A DNA stretch of 64,000 bases from JADJNY01 sp046349615. GTDB lineage: Bacteria; Planctomycetota; UBA1135; GCA-002686595. Where the stretch lies: NCBI GenBank assembly GCA_046349615.1, contig JAXMBZ010000005.1, positions 186,001 to 250,000 on the forward strand, given 5' to 3'. Of this stretch, positions 35,376-45,012 are shown in pieces. A program made the translations under genes and the position numbers. Every line of letters starts with the position of its first letter. The stretch's first letter is position 1. Under the pieces are notes generated by a model, which made no database searches, was not told the DNA's origin, and saw only the letters and a list, made by a program, of their open reading frames with translations.

Positions 35376-36392
35376 ATGCTCACGATCGACGGCAGCCAGG
35401 GCGAAGGCGGCGGCCAGGTGCTGCGCACGAGCCTCGCGCTCGCGCTCGTCACCGGGACGCCGTTCCGGATCGAGAAGATCCGCGCGGGGCGCGAGCGTCC
35501 CGGGCTCCTGCGCCAGCACTTGACCGCGGTGCAGGCCGCGGCGCGCGTCGGCTCCGCCGAAGTGCTCGGCGCGGAGCTCGGCTCGAAGGCGCTCGAGTTC
35601 CGTCCCGGCGCGGTGAACGCGGGCCGCTACCGCTTCGCGGTCGGCACCGCGGGCTCTGCCGGGCTCGTGCTGCAGACGGTGCTGCCCGCGCTGCTTTGCG
35701 CGGACGGGCCCAGCACGCTCGAGCTCGAGGGCGGCACGCACAACCCGCTCGCGCCGCCGTTCGACTTCCTCCAGCGCGTGTTCGCGCCGCTCCTCGCGCG
35801 CATGGGCGCGTCGCTCGAGCTCGCGCTCGAGCGCCCCGGCTTCTTCCCCGCGGGCGGCGGGCGCTTCGTCGCGCGGGTCGAGCCCGCGCGCGCGCTCCGT
35901 CCGCTCGTGCTCGAGGAGCGCGGCGCGCTGCGTTCGCGCCGCGCGCGCGCGCTCGTCGCGAACCTGCCCGCGAAGATCGGCGCGCTCGAGCTCGAGGTCG
36001 TGCGGAAGCGCCTTCGCTGGCGCGAGGACGAGTGCGCGGTCGAGGTCGTCGAGCGTTCGGCGGGCCCGGGGAACGCGCTCCTGCTCGAGGTCGAGCACGA
36101 GCACGTGACGGAGCTCGTCAGCGCGTTCGGCGAGAAGGACGTGCGCGCGGCGACGGTCGCAGAACGCGCGGTGAGGGAGCTCGAGCGCCACCTCGCGAGC
36201 GACGTTCCGGTGGGGGAGCACCTCGCCGACCAGCTCGTGCTCCCGCTCGCGCTCGCGCGGGGCGGGAGCTTCGTCACGAGCGAGCCCTCCTCGCACCTCG
36301 CGACGAACCTGCAGGTCGTCGAGCGCTTCGTCGACGCGCGGTTCCGGGTCGAGGACCTCGCGCGCGGGCGGTTCCGGGTGAGCGTGCGCTGA
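35376..36392 (+). CDS. rtcA: RNA 3'-terminal phosphate cyclase
   Basis: 338 residues. It converts RNA 3'-phosphates to 2',3'-cyclic phosphates with ATP, through an adenylated His. The N-terminus (LTIDGSQGEGGGQVLRTSLA) and the RPGLLRQHLTAVQAAA block are diagnostic. GGTHNPLAPPFDFL and FFPAGGG are conserved, and the catalytic His282 lies in GEHLADQLVLPLALA. The ATG at 35376 is eight bases after the rtcB stop, so the two are cotranscribed. The end ENLSHL-like block is FVTSEPSSHLATNLQVVERF, also typical. Confidence 0.95.
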   Translation: MLTIDGSQGEGGGQVLRTSLALALVTGTPFRIEKIRAGRERPGLLRQHLTAVQAAARVGSAEVLGAELGSKALEFRPGAVNAGRYRFAVGTAGSAGLVLQTVLPALLCADGPSTLELEGGTHNPLAPPFDFLQRVFAPLLARMGASLELALERPGFFPAGGGRFVARVEPARALRPLVLEERGALRSRRARALVANLPAKIGALELEVVRKRLRWREDECAVEVVERSAGPGNALLLEVEHEHVTELVSAFGEKDVRAATVAERAVRELERHLASDVPVGEHLADQLVLPLALARGGSFVTSEPSSHLATNLQVVERFVDARFRVEDLARGRFRVSVR

Positions 36393-36414
36393 GGCGCGCG
36401 GCGCGCGGCGCGCC
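36393..36414. terminator. Possible bidirectional hairpin between rtcA and the deaminase gene
   Basis: GGCGCGC at 36393-36399 can pair with GCGCGCC at 36408-36414, right after the rtcA stop and nine bases before the convergent gene's stop. GC-repeat character lowers confidence. Confidence 0.35.
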
Positions 36415-36422
36415 GTGCGAGG

Positions 36423-37568
36423 TCACGCGCGGAAACACCGCGCGAGCGTGAGGTCCTGGTCCTTGTAGCTCGTCTCGCGGCCCTCGCCGTAGATCTTCTC
36501 CGGTCGCCCGCTCGTGCGGAAGAAGCGCAGGCGGCAGAACAGCTGCCCATCCTCGACGAGGAACGGCACGTCGTGCGCGCGCACCTCGAGCACCGCGGGC
36601 GTGCCGTCGTTGACGACGCCGCCCGGCGCCTTCTCCGAGCTCTTCCAGCCGAACCCGTTGTCGAAGAAGCCCGCGTAGTTGTTGCGCAGCTCGCCGATGC
36701 CCGTGTCGACGGGCAGCATCTCCGCCGCGAACTTCGGCGGCACGCGCAGCCGCTCCTGGCTCGCGAAGATGTAGAAGCTGCCCGGCCCGAGGATGCAGCG
36801 GCCGTTCGGCGCGTGCACGGGCTCCCAGAAGTCGCTCCGCGCGTGCGCGCCCTCCTTCGAGAACTCGAGGACGTCGGTGTCGCGCGCGGCGCGCCAGCCG
36901 GCGGGCTCCCGGTTCGCGAGCCCGACGCGCAGGAGGAGGCAGCCGTCCTCGTCGAGCACGAGCTCCTCCTGCTTCAGCGCGCGCCCCTCCGCGAACACGA
37001 CCGGCGTGCGCGCGTGGAGCGCGCGGAGCTCGACCGCGTCGAGCGCGGGCTTCCCCTGCGCGAGGCGCAGCTGCGCGAGCCGGTCGCCGCGCTTCAAGCG
37101 CACGGGGAACGAGAGCGGCGACACCTCGATCCACACGCGGCCCTTGAAGCCCGCGGGCGCCTCGTCGAAGCGCGGGTGGCCGTCGCAGAGCACGCGCGTG
37201 AAGATGTCGCAGCGGCCCGTCGAGCTGCGCGGGTTGAAGCGCGCCCAGAGCTCGGGCGGGAGCGCGAGCTCCTCCTCGAGCGGCACGAGGTAGACTTGGC
37301 CCTTCTCGAGCACCGCGCCGTCGCCCTCGAGCGAGAGCTTCGTGATCGCGAGCTCCGGGAGCCGCGACTCGACCGGCGCTCCGAACGGCAGGAAGCCCGC
37401 GCGCACGCGCCACGCGGCGGGCCCGAGGCGCAGGTCGAGGCTCGCGGGCTGCACTTGTTCGGGGGCGATGCGCGGGGAGCCCTTCGCGGAGCGCAGGGCC
37501 TTCCCGAAGAGGCTCGCGAGCTCGGTGTCGACGAGGAGGAAGCCGGGCGTGCGCGCGGGGTTCGACAT
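36423..37568 (-). CDS. dCTP deaminase family protein, double-length form
   Basis: 381 residues, about twice the size of E. coli Dcd. The first half carries the dUTPase-fold motifs LDLRLGPAAWRVRAGFLP, FNPRSSTGRCDIFTRVLCDG and GRVWIEVSPLSFPVRLKRG. The RSS motif and a Glu equivalent to the deaminase catalytic acid are present. The second half has a related fold (CILGPGSFYIFASQERLRVP, ELRNNYAGFFDNGFGW). Such long forms annotated as 2'-deoxycytidine 5'-triphosphate deaminase occur in alphaproteobacteria and others. The likely role is supplying dUTP for dTTP synthesis. It stands alone, converging on rtcA. Confidence 0.85.
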   Translation of the reverse strand: MSNPARTPGFLLVDTELASLFGKALRSAKGSPRIAPEQVQPASLDLRLGPAAWRVRAGFLPFGAPVESRLPELAITKLSLEGDGAVLEKGQVYLVPLEEELALPPELWARFNPRSSTGRCDIFTRVLCDGHPRFDEAPAGFKGRVWIEVSPLSFPVRLKRGDRLAQLRLAQGKPALDAVELRALHARTPVVFAEGRALKQEELVLDEDGCLLLRVGLANREPAGWRAARDTDVLEFSKEGAHARSDFWEPVHAPNGRCILGPGSFYIFASQERLRVPPKFAAEMLPVDTGIGELRNNYAGFFDNGFGWKSSEKAPGGVVNDGTPAVLEVRAHDVPFLVEDGQLFCRLRFFRTSGRPEKIYGEGRETSYKDQDLTLARCFRA

Positions 37569-37659
37569 GGGGGCGGAGACTCTACCGCGCGGCCCGCGAA
37601 AAGCAGGGCGCGAGCGCGTGGGGACGCGCTCGCGCTTCGTGACGTCCGCGGCGTGGGCT

Positions 37660-38229
37660 TCACTCGAAGCCGGGGGCCGCAGGGCGCGCGTCGGCCGCGC
37701 GCTCGACGCCGGTCACGATCGGCGCGGGGACGAGCTCGGGCGCCGCCGGTCCGTACGCGCCGTACGCGCGGCGCGCGTCCTCGCCGCCGAGGTAGAGCCG
37801 CGGGCCGTCGGCGGTGGCGACGACGTGCACCGGGAGCGCGTCGGCCGCGGCGAAGGCGGTGCCCTCGCCGGGGCGGAAGACGAGGAGCTCGATCGCGCCG
37901 CCGCGGTCGACGAGCACGTACGGGAGGTGCTCGCGGCCGTCGTACGCGATGCCGCCGTCGAAGATCGGCAGCGCGGCCATGCGCGCGTTCGCGGTGCGCG
38001 CGAGCAGCACGACCAGCGGATCGCGCCGGAAGACGAGCTTCGCGGCGGACGCGCGCGCGGCGGGGAGCGCCTCCGTGCGCTCGACGTCGAGGTGCCAGAC
38101 GCCCTCGAGCAGGGCGGCGGTGCGCTCGCGCAGCGCGAGGCGTTCGAGCACGGGCTCGGCGGGCACGATCGGCGCGGCGTGGACGAGCGCGGGGACGAGG
38201 GCGAGGGCGAGGAGGGGGAGGAGCTTCAT
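37660..38229 (-). CDS. Small exported protein, unrecognised
   Basis: 189 residues with a clear signal peptide (MKLLPLLALALVPALVHAA). The mature part has a helical segment (VLERLALRERTAALLEGVWH) and a beta-rich region (FDGGIAYDGREHLPYVLVD, AIELLVFRPG, LPVHVVATADGPRLYLGG). No cysteines or catalytic motifs are visible. The start at 38229 is set by the signal peptide. It is divergent from sucC with 192 bases between, sharing a promoter region. I cannot assign a function. Confidence 0.7.
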   Translation of the reverse strand: MKLLPLLALALVPALVHAAPIVPAEPVLERLALRERTAALLEGVWHLDVERTEALPAARASAAKLVFRRDPLVVLLARTANARMAALPIFDGGIAYDGREHLPYVLVDRGGAIELLVFRPGEGTAFAAADALPVHVVATADGPRLYLGGEDARRAYGAYGPAAPELVPAPIVTGVERAADARPAAPGFE

Positions 38230-38351
38230 GGTCGGGTTCCTGTTCGCGGGGTTTCGCGGCCGGCCGGACGGGCCGTCCACGTCGAGCAGGGGCCGCGCGC
38301 GCGCGATCGCACGCCGAAAACTCCGCCCCGCGGCGCGCGCCTCCCGGCGCA

Positions 38352-38380
38352 TGGCCTCGGCCCTCCGGCGCCGCTACACT
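38352..38380 (+). promoter_or_regulatory. Candidate sigma-70-type promoter of sucCD
   Basis: TGGCCT at 38352-38357, 17 bases, TACACT at 38375-38380, 41 bases before the sucC ATG. Same spacing as other candidate promoters in the window. Confidence 0.4.
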
Positions 38381-38421
38381 CCCGCGCTCGTTTCCCCACC
38401 CCCGGACCGCACGCACCCGCG

Positions 38422-39591
<1,170 letters not shown>

Positions 39592-39607
39592 AAGGAACAC
39601 GAACACC

Positions 39608-40513
<906 letters not shown>

Positions 40514-40516
40514 GGC

Positions 40517-40544
40517 CTGGAGGCGCCGACCCTGGCGGCTCCAG
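40517..40544 (+). terminator. Terminator hairpin after sucCD
   Basis: CTGGAG at 40517-40522 pairs with CTCCAG at 40539-40544, with inner CGCC/GGCG pairing around a 6-base loop, starting three bases after the sucD stop. No T-run follows. It overlaps the -35 of the next candidate promoter. Confidence 0.5.
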
Positions 40545-40561
40545 TCCGTCCAGCGTAGGCT
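40533..40561 (+). promoter_or_regulatory. Candidate sigma-70-type promoter of the beta-helix gene
   Basis: TGGCGG at 40533-40538, 17 bases, TAGGCT at 40556-40561; the gene starts at 40612. The -10 is identical to that of the Kelch gene. Confidence 0.45.
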
Positions 40562-40611
40562 CCTCCTGGACGACGAGCGCGGTCGGATGACCGCGTCGGC
40601 CTCCTTTCCCA

Positions 40612-41898
40612 ATGCGGACTTCCCTCCCCGGCGTTCGATTCCTCGCCCTCGCAGCGGCCGCGTCCGCGCTCGTCCTCGGCGCCCGCGCGCAGACCGTGAT
40701 CTACGTCGACGACACGGCCCAGGGCGCGGGAGACGGGAGTTCGTGGGCCGACGCCTACACCGATCTCCAGTCCGCGCTGACGGCGGCGACGCTGGGCGAG
40801 GAGGTCTGGGTCGCGGAGGGCGTGTACCGGCCGACGGCGCTCCAGATCCCTGGCGATCCGCGCTCGGCGAGCTTCGTGCTCGGGCAGTGGTCGAAGCTCT
40901 ACGGCGGCTTCCTCGGCAACGAGACCTCGCGCGCGCAGCGCGCGGGGAGCTTCGATGCCACGGTCCTCACCGGGGAGCTGCAGCAGAATCGGCGGCTCGA
41001 CGACAACGCCTACCACGTGCTCACGCTCTGGGGCGTCGTCGTGGTCGACGGATTCACGATCGAGCGCGGCAACGCGAACGGTCCCCTCGACAGCGCGGGC
41101 GGCGGGATCTTCTGCACGCGCGGTGGACACGGGCATCTCGCCGAACTCGACCTCTCGAACTGCACCTTGCGCAACAACGCCGCCCTCCGCGGCGGAGGCT
41201 ACTACCAGTCTGGCGGGAACGTCGTGATGAAGCGCATGCGCTTCCTCCGCAACGTCGCGACGGACGGGGCGGGCCTCGCGCTGAATGCGACGGTCGCTCG
41301 CGTGTTCGACGCGGAGTTCGGCTGGAACGTGGCGAGCGGCAAAGGCGGTGGACTGCTCGTCGGCTCGACGGCGAGCCTCGAGACGGTCCAGGTCACGAAC
41401 TCCGTGTTCCATCACAACCGGGCCGAGTTCGGCGGCGGTGTGTTCATGGCGGACGGGATCTTCATCAGCGGTTGGGGCACGTTCACGAACTGCACGTGGA
41501 CCCGGAACGCCGCCGAGCACGGCGGCGGGTTGTTCACGTCGAGCGGCTCGTCCCTGCCCGCCGCCGCGCGCATCCGCAACTCGATCCTCTGGGACAATTC
41601 GGCGTCGCTCTCGGGCCCCGAACTCGAGGGCCCGAACATCGTGCAGCTCTGCGACGCGCCGAATGCGACCGGCGTGAGCTTCTACACGGACCCGCTCTTC
41701 GTTCCGGGCACGTGGCGCCTCTCGGCGGCCTCGCCCTGTCGCGACCATGGGAACGCGAACTTCCTCCCGGCGGACATCGCGGACCTCGACGAGGACGGCG
41801 ACGTGAGCGAGCCGCTGCCGCTCGACCTGGGCGGCGACGCGCGGATCCTCGACGTCGCGCTCGACCTCGGCTGCGAGGAGTTCGGTCCGAACGGCTGA
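40612..41898 (+). CDS. Secreted right-handed parallel beta-helix protein
   Basis: 428 residues with a signal peptide (hydrophobic core LALAAAASALVLGARA). The mature N-terminus (YVDDTAQGAGDGSSWADAY, then LQSALTAA) is typical of planctomycete and bacteroidete pectate-lyase-like or polymorphic-outer-membrane-type proteins. Repeats such as GGGIFCTRGG, NCTLRNNAALRGGGYYQSGG, DGAGLALNATVARV, KGGGLLVGSTAS, FGGGVFMADG and HGGGLFTSSGS build the beta-helix. The end (DLDEDGDVSEPLPLDLGGD) resembles a Ca-binding dockerin-like loop. No lyase catalytic motif is evident, so an adhesive or surface role is as likely as polysaccharide cleavage. Confidence 0.85.
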   Translation: MRTSLPGVRFLALAAAASALVLGARAQTVIYVDDTAQGAGDGSSWADAYTDLQSALTAATLGEEVWVAEGVYRPTALQIPGDPRSASFVLGQWSKLYGGFLGNETSRAQRAGSFDATVLTGELQQNRRLDDNAYHVLTLWGVVVVDGFTIERGNANGPLDSAGGGIFCTRGGHGHLAELDLSNCTLRNNAALRGGGYYQSGGNVVMKRMRFLRNVATDGAGLALNATVARVFDAEFGWNVASGKGGGLLVGSTASLETVQVTNSVFHHNRAEFGGGVFMADGIFISGWGTFTNCTWTRNAAEHGGGLFTSSGSSLPAAARIRNSILWDNSASLSGPELEGPNIVQLCDAPNATGVSFYTDPLFVPGTWRLSAASPCRDHGNANFLPADIADLDEDGDVSEPLPLDLGGDARILDVALDLGCEEFGPNG

Positions 41899-41916
41899 GC
41901 GCCGCGCGCGACCTCG

Positions 41917-42966
41917 TTGCCCCGCTCCGCGCACGCACTCGTGGCGACCGAGCACGAAGACTGGCGGCTCCTCCTCACGGACGACGGCTCCCCGACGCTC
42001 GTGCATCCCGCGCACGGCGAGGCGTGTCACTCGCGCGCGGGCGCGTGGCTCGAATCGCGCGAGCGCTATGCGCGCGCGTGTCGAGTGCGTGAGCGCGCGC
42101 TCGAGCTCGCGCAGCGCGGCGAGCGCGCGTTCCGCCTGCTCGACGTCGGCACGGGGCTCGGCCTCAACGTCGCGGCGGCGCTCGCGGCGCTCGAAGCGAC
42201 GGGCGTCGCGCTCGACGTCGTGACGCTCGAGCTCGATGCGTCCGTGATCGAGCGCACGCTCGCGCTCGCGCGCACGGGCGAGCTCCACGCGCGCTCGTCG
42301 CCCGAGCTCGTGCGCGCGCACGCGCCCGTGCTGGCGGCGCTCGAGCGCGCGCTTGCGGCTCCCGAGCGCGCGCCCACGACCTCCGAGCGCTCGCGCTCGA
42401 CCTCCGAACGTGCGTCGACGGCCTCCGCACGCGAGCCGGCGTCCGTCGAAGGCGCGCTCGGAACTCCCGAGCGCGCGCCCGCACCGCGGGAGCGCGCTCC
42501 CGAGCCCCTCCCGCTGGGGGACGGGCGTCTCCGGCTCCTCCTCGGCGACGGCCGCGCGACGCTCCCCGCGCTCGACCCCGCGCTCCGGTTCGACGCCGTC
42601 TTCCTCGACGCGTTCTCGCCCGGCGTCGACGGCGCCTTGTGGCAGCCCGCGTTCCTCGCGGAGCTCGCCCGGCGGTTGGCGCCGGGCGCGGTGCTCTCCA
42701 CCTACTCCGTCTCCCTCGCCGTCCGCGTCGGCCTCGCCGCGGCGGGGCTCCACGTCGCCCCCGGCGGTCGGGTCGGGACCAAGGCCGCGGGCACGCTCGC
42801 CTCGAACCGCCCGTTCCCGCCCGACCATCCCGCCCTCGACGCCCGCACCGCCCGCCGAGTCGCCCGCCGCGCCGCGCGCCTCGTCGCCGACGGCCCGGAG
42901 CGCCCCGGCGTTCCTCCGCCCGAGGGCGGAGCTTCCCCGCGCGCGATTTCCCACCCCGAGGGGTGA
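41917..42966 (+). CDS. MnmD-like tRNA wobble-uridine methyltransferase
   Basis: 349 residues from TTG 41917; GTG 41941 (giving MATEHEDWRLLLTDDG) is an equally good start. The SAM motif is FRLLDVGTGLGLNVAAALAA, followed by VVTLELDASVIE. The family signature is FDAVFLDAFSPGVDGALWQP, followed by GAVLSTYSVSLAVRVGLAAA. This matches the methyltransferase half of MnmC, which completes 5-methylaminomethyl-2-thiouridine in tRNA. The FAD oxidase half is absent, as in stand-alone MnmD. A low-complexity insert of about 50 residues rich in Glu-Arg-Ala and Thr-Ser (residues about 148-197) interrupts the domain. Confidence 0.82.
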   Translation: MPRSAHALVATEHEDWRLLLTDDGSPTLVHPAHGEACHSRAGAWLESRERYARACRVRERALELAQRGERAFRLLDVGTGLGLNVAAALAALEATGVALDVVTLELDASVIERTLALARTGELHARSSPELVRAHAPVLAALERALAAPERAPTTSERSRSTSERASTASAREPASVEGALGTPERAPAPRERAPEPLPLGDGRLRLLLGDGRATLPALDPALRFDAVFLDAFSPGVDGALWQPAFLAELARRLAPGAVLSTYSVSLAVRVGLAAAGLHVAPGGRVGTKAAGTLASNRPFPPDHPALDARTARRVARRAARLVADGPERPGVPPPEGGASPRAISHPEG

Positions 42967-42990
42967 CCCGGCCCGCGCCGCCTCTACAAT
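42963..42990 (+). promoter_or_regulatory. Candidate promoter for the tatA-mobA run
   Basis: GTGACC at 42963-42968, 16 bases, TACAAT at 42985-42990, about 130 bases before the tatA ATG. The -10 is the closest match to TATAAT seen in the window; it overlaps the stop of the preceding gene at its -35. Confidence 0.35.
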
Positions 42991-43119
42991 GCTCGGTCAT
43001 GGCGGCGGCCCCGGACGGACCGAGGGCCGCCCGCTCCGCCGCCTCCGCGGCGTGAGCGGGAGCCGCGCGCCCGGGGCGTTCCCCGCGCGGGCCTCCACCT
43101 CGCCGGTCCGACCCCACGC

Positions 43120-43323
43120 ATGCACGTTTTCGCGCTCATGGGCCTCCAGGAGTGGTGGCCCATCCTCCTGATCGCGCTCCTGCTCTTCGGCGGCAGCAAG
43201 CTCCCGCAGCTCGCTCGCGCGATGGGCAGCAGCGTCAACGAGTTCAAGAAGGGCATGTCCGACGGCATGCCCGAGAAGTCCGCCAAGGACAAACCGGCGG
43301 AGACCCCCGAGAAGGGCGGCTGA
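43120..43323 (+). CDS. tatA: Twin-arginine translocase subunit TatA/TatE
   Basis: A 67-residue Tat pore component with one N-terminal membrane segment (WWPILLIALLLFGGSKLPQL), the conserved FGG and KLP hinge, and an amphipathic helix (ARAMGSSVNEFKKGM) followed by a charged Lys/Glu/Pro tail. Length is typical. The start ATG at 43120 is followed by a second Met at residue 7 that could serve. tatB and tatC are not adjacent. It precedes mobA by three bases; Mo-cofactor enzymes are frequent Tat substrates, so the pairing makes sense. Confidence 0.93.
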   Translation: MHVFALMGLQEWWPILLIALLLFGGSKLPQLARAMGSSVNEFKKGMSDGMPEKSAKDKPAETPEKGG

Positions 43324-43326
43324 GCC

Positions 43327-44019
43327 GTGTCCTCGTCCGGGCCCGCACCTCGGGAGGCTCTCGGGGGAACGACCCGGGCGCCGCTCGGTGGGAGACGCGT
43401 CGCCGCCGCGAGCGGCGTCGTGCTCTGCGGCGGCCGGAGCTCGCGCATGGGCGCCGACAAGGCGCGCGTCGAGCTGGAGGGAATGACCCTGCTCGAGCGC
43501 GCGATCCGCACGCTCGAGCCGCTCGCGCCGACGATCGTCCTCGCCTGCGGCCGCGCGCCGCGGTACGCGGAGTTCGGGCGCGCGCTCGCGCTCGATCGCG
43601 TCGAGGACGGCGGGCCGCTCGCCGGCATCGAGGCCGGGCTCGCCGCGAGCCCCGCGGGCTACGCGTGCGTGCTCGCGGTCGATCTCCCGTTCCTCGCGAG
43701 CGTCGACTTCGACGCGCTCCTCGCGCGCGTCGCGGCGGACGAGCTCGATCTCTGCCTCGCCCGAAGCGACCGCGGACCAGAACCCCTCTGCGGCGTCTAT
43801 CACACGCGGCTCCTGCCGCGTATCCGCCGCCTGCTCGACCTCGGCGAGCGCAAGGTGACGAGCGTCCTCGAGCATCCGCTCGACGGGCTCGCCCTCCCGC
43901 GCTTCGCGTGGCTCGAGCACGGCCTCGCCGCGCGCGCGGCCGCGAACGTGAACACGCCCGAGGACCTCGAGCGCGCGCGCCGCGCCGGGTCCGAAACCCC
44001 TCGAAAGGCCGCCTCGTGA
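43327..44019 (+). CDS. mobA: Molybdenum cofactor guanylyltransferase
   Basis: 230 residues, starting at GTG 43327 just after the tatA stop. It transfers GMP to molybdopterin to make the bis-MGD cofactor. The nucleotide-binding motif is GVVLCGGRSSRMGADKARVE near residue 29. The middle has GGPLAGIEAGLAASPAGYA and the metal-binding VLAVDLPFLASVD, and RGPEPLCGVYHTRLLP follows. The first 25 residues are a poorly conserved extension, so an internal start is possible. The stop overlaps the next start (GTGA), showing coupling. Confidence 0.9.
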   Translation: MSSSGPAPREALGGTTRAPLGGRRVAAASGVVLCGGRSSRMGADKARVELEGMTLLERAIRTLEPLAPTIVLACGRAPRYAEFGRALALDRVEDGGPLAGIEAGLAASPAGYACVLAVDLPFLASVDFDALLARVAADELDLCLARSDRGPEPLCGVYHTRLLPRIRRLLDLGERKVTSVLEHPLDGLALPRFAWLEHGLAARAAANVNTPEDLERARRAGSETPRKAAS

Positions 44020-45002
44020 GCTCCTCCGAATCCCAGCTCGCGCGCCTGCTCGAACCCGTGCAGCCCGGGCTCGAGCGCATGCGCGAGGTCATGCTGCGCC
44101 AGCTCCTCGAGAGCTCGCACGCGGTCGGCGACATGACCGACCACGTCGGACGCTTCCGCGGGAAGCAGCTGCGCGGCGCGCTCGTGCTCCTCTCGGGCGA
44201 GGCGACCGGCAACACGACGGACGAACACCCGGCCGTCGCCGCGATCGTCGAGTTGATCCACCTCGCGACGCTCGTGCACGACGACGTGTTGGACGGCGCG
44301 TCCGTGCGCCGCCGCGTCGCGTGCGTCAACCAGCGCTGGGACAACCAGACCGCGGTGCTGCTCGGCGACTTCCTCTACGCGCGCGCGTTCGCGCTGTCGA
44401 CCGACCTCTCGTCGCGTCTCGCGAGCCGCGCGCTCGCCGAAGCGACGCGGCGCTTGTGCGTCGGCGAGATCGACCAGGCCGCGCTGCGCTACGACTTCGA
44501 CTTGACGCAGGAGCGCTACGAGGAGATCGCGGGCGCGAAGACCGCGACCTTGTACGCCGCGGCGTGCGAACTCGGCGCGCGCTATCCCGGCGGCCGCGAG
44601 GACGTCGGGCTCGAGATGCGCCAGTACGGGTGGGAGCTCGGGCTCGCGTTCCAGATCGTCGACGACTGCCTCGACGTCGTGGGGGACGAGAACGTCGTCG
44701 GCAAGTCCGTCGGAAACGACGTCGAGGACGGCAAGATCACGCTGCCCGTGCTGCACGCCTACCGCGTCGGCGACGAAGCGACGCGCGCGGCGATTCGCGA
44801 CGTCTTCACGCGGCCGGACCTCGCGGGTCGCTGCGCGCGGCTCCGCTCCGTGTGCGACCTCGAGGGCGGCGTCGAATACGCGATGGCACGCGCGAAGGCG
44901 CTCGTCGACCGCGCGCGCGAACGCGCCGCGGCGCTCGCGCCCTCCGCGCACCGCGCGGCGCTGATCGAACTCCCGTCCTTCGTGCTCGAGCGGCGCTGGT
45001 AG
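44016..45002 (+). CDS. Polyprenyl diphosphate synthase
   Basis: 328 residues. It elongates an allylic diphosphate with isopentenyl diphosphate to make a quinone or carrier side chain. FRGKQLRGALVLLSGEA is the conserved Lys/Arg block. The first Asp-rich motif is LVHDDVLDGASVRRR and the second is QIVDDCLDVVGDENVVGKSV. The start is GTG 44016, overlapping the mobA stop. Residues before the first DDxxD are bulky enough for a long-chain product, so a heptaprenyl or octaprenyl menaquinone tail is likely, in keeping with the respiratory genes that follow. Confidence 0.92.
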   Translation: MSSSESQLARLLEPVQPGLERMREVMLRQLLESSHAVGDMTDHVGRFRGKQLRGALVLLSGEATGNTTDEHPAVAAIVELIHLATLVHDDVLDGASVRRRVACVNQRWDNQTAVLLGDFLYARAFALSTDLSSRLASRALAEATRRLCVGEIDQAALRYDFDLTQERYEEIAGAKTATLYAAACELGARYPGGREDVGLEMRQYGWELGLAFQIVDDCLDVVGDENVVGKSVGNDVEDGKITLPVLHAYRVGDEATRAAIRDVFTRPDLAGRCARLRSVCDLEGGVEYAMARAKALVDRARERAAALAPSAHRAALIELPSFVLERRW

Positions 45003-45012
45003 GTCGCGAGCG

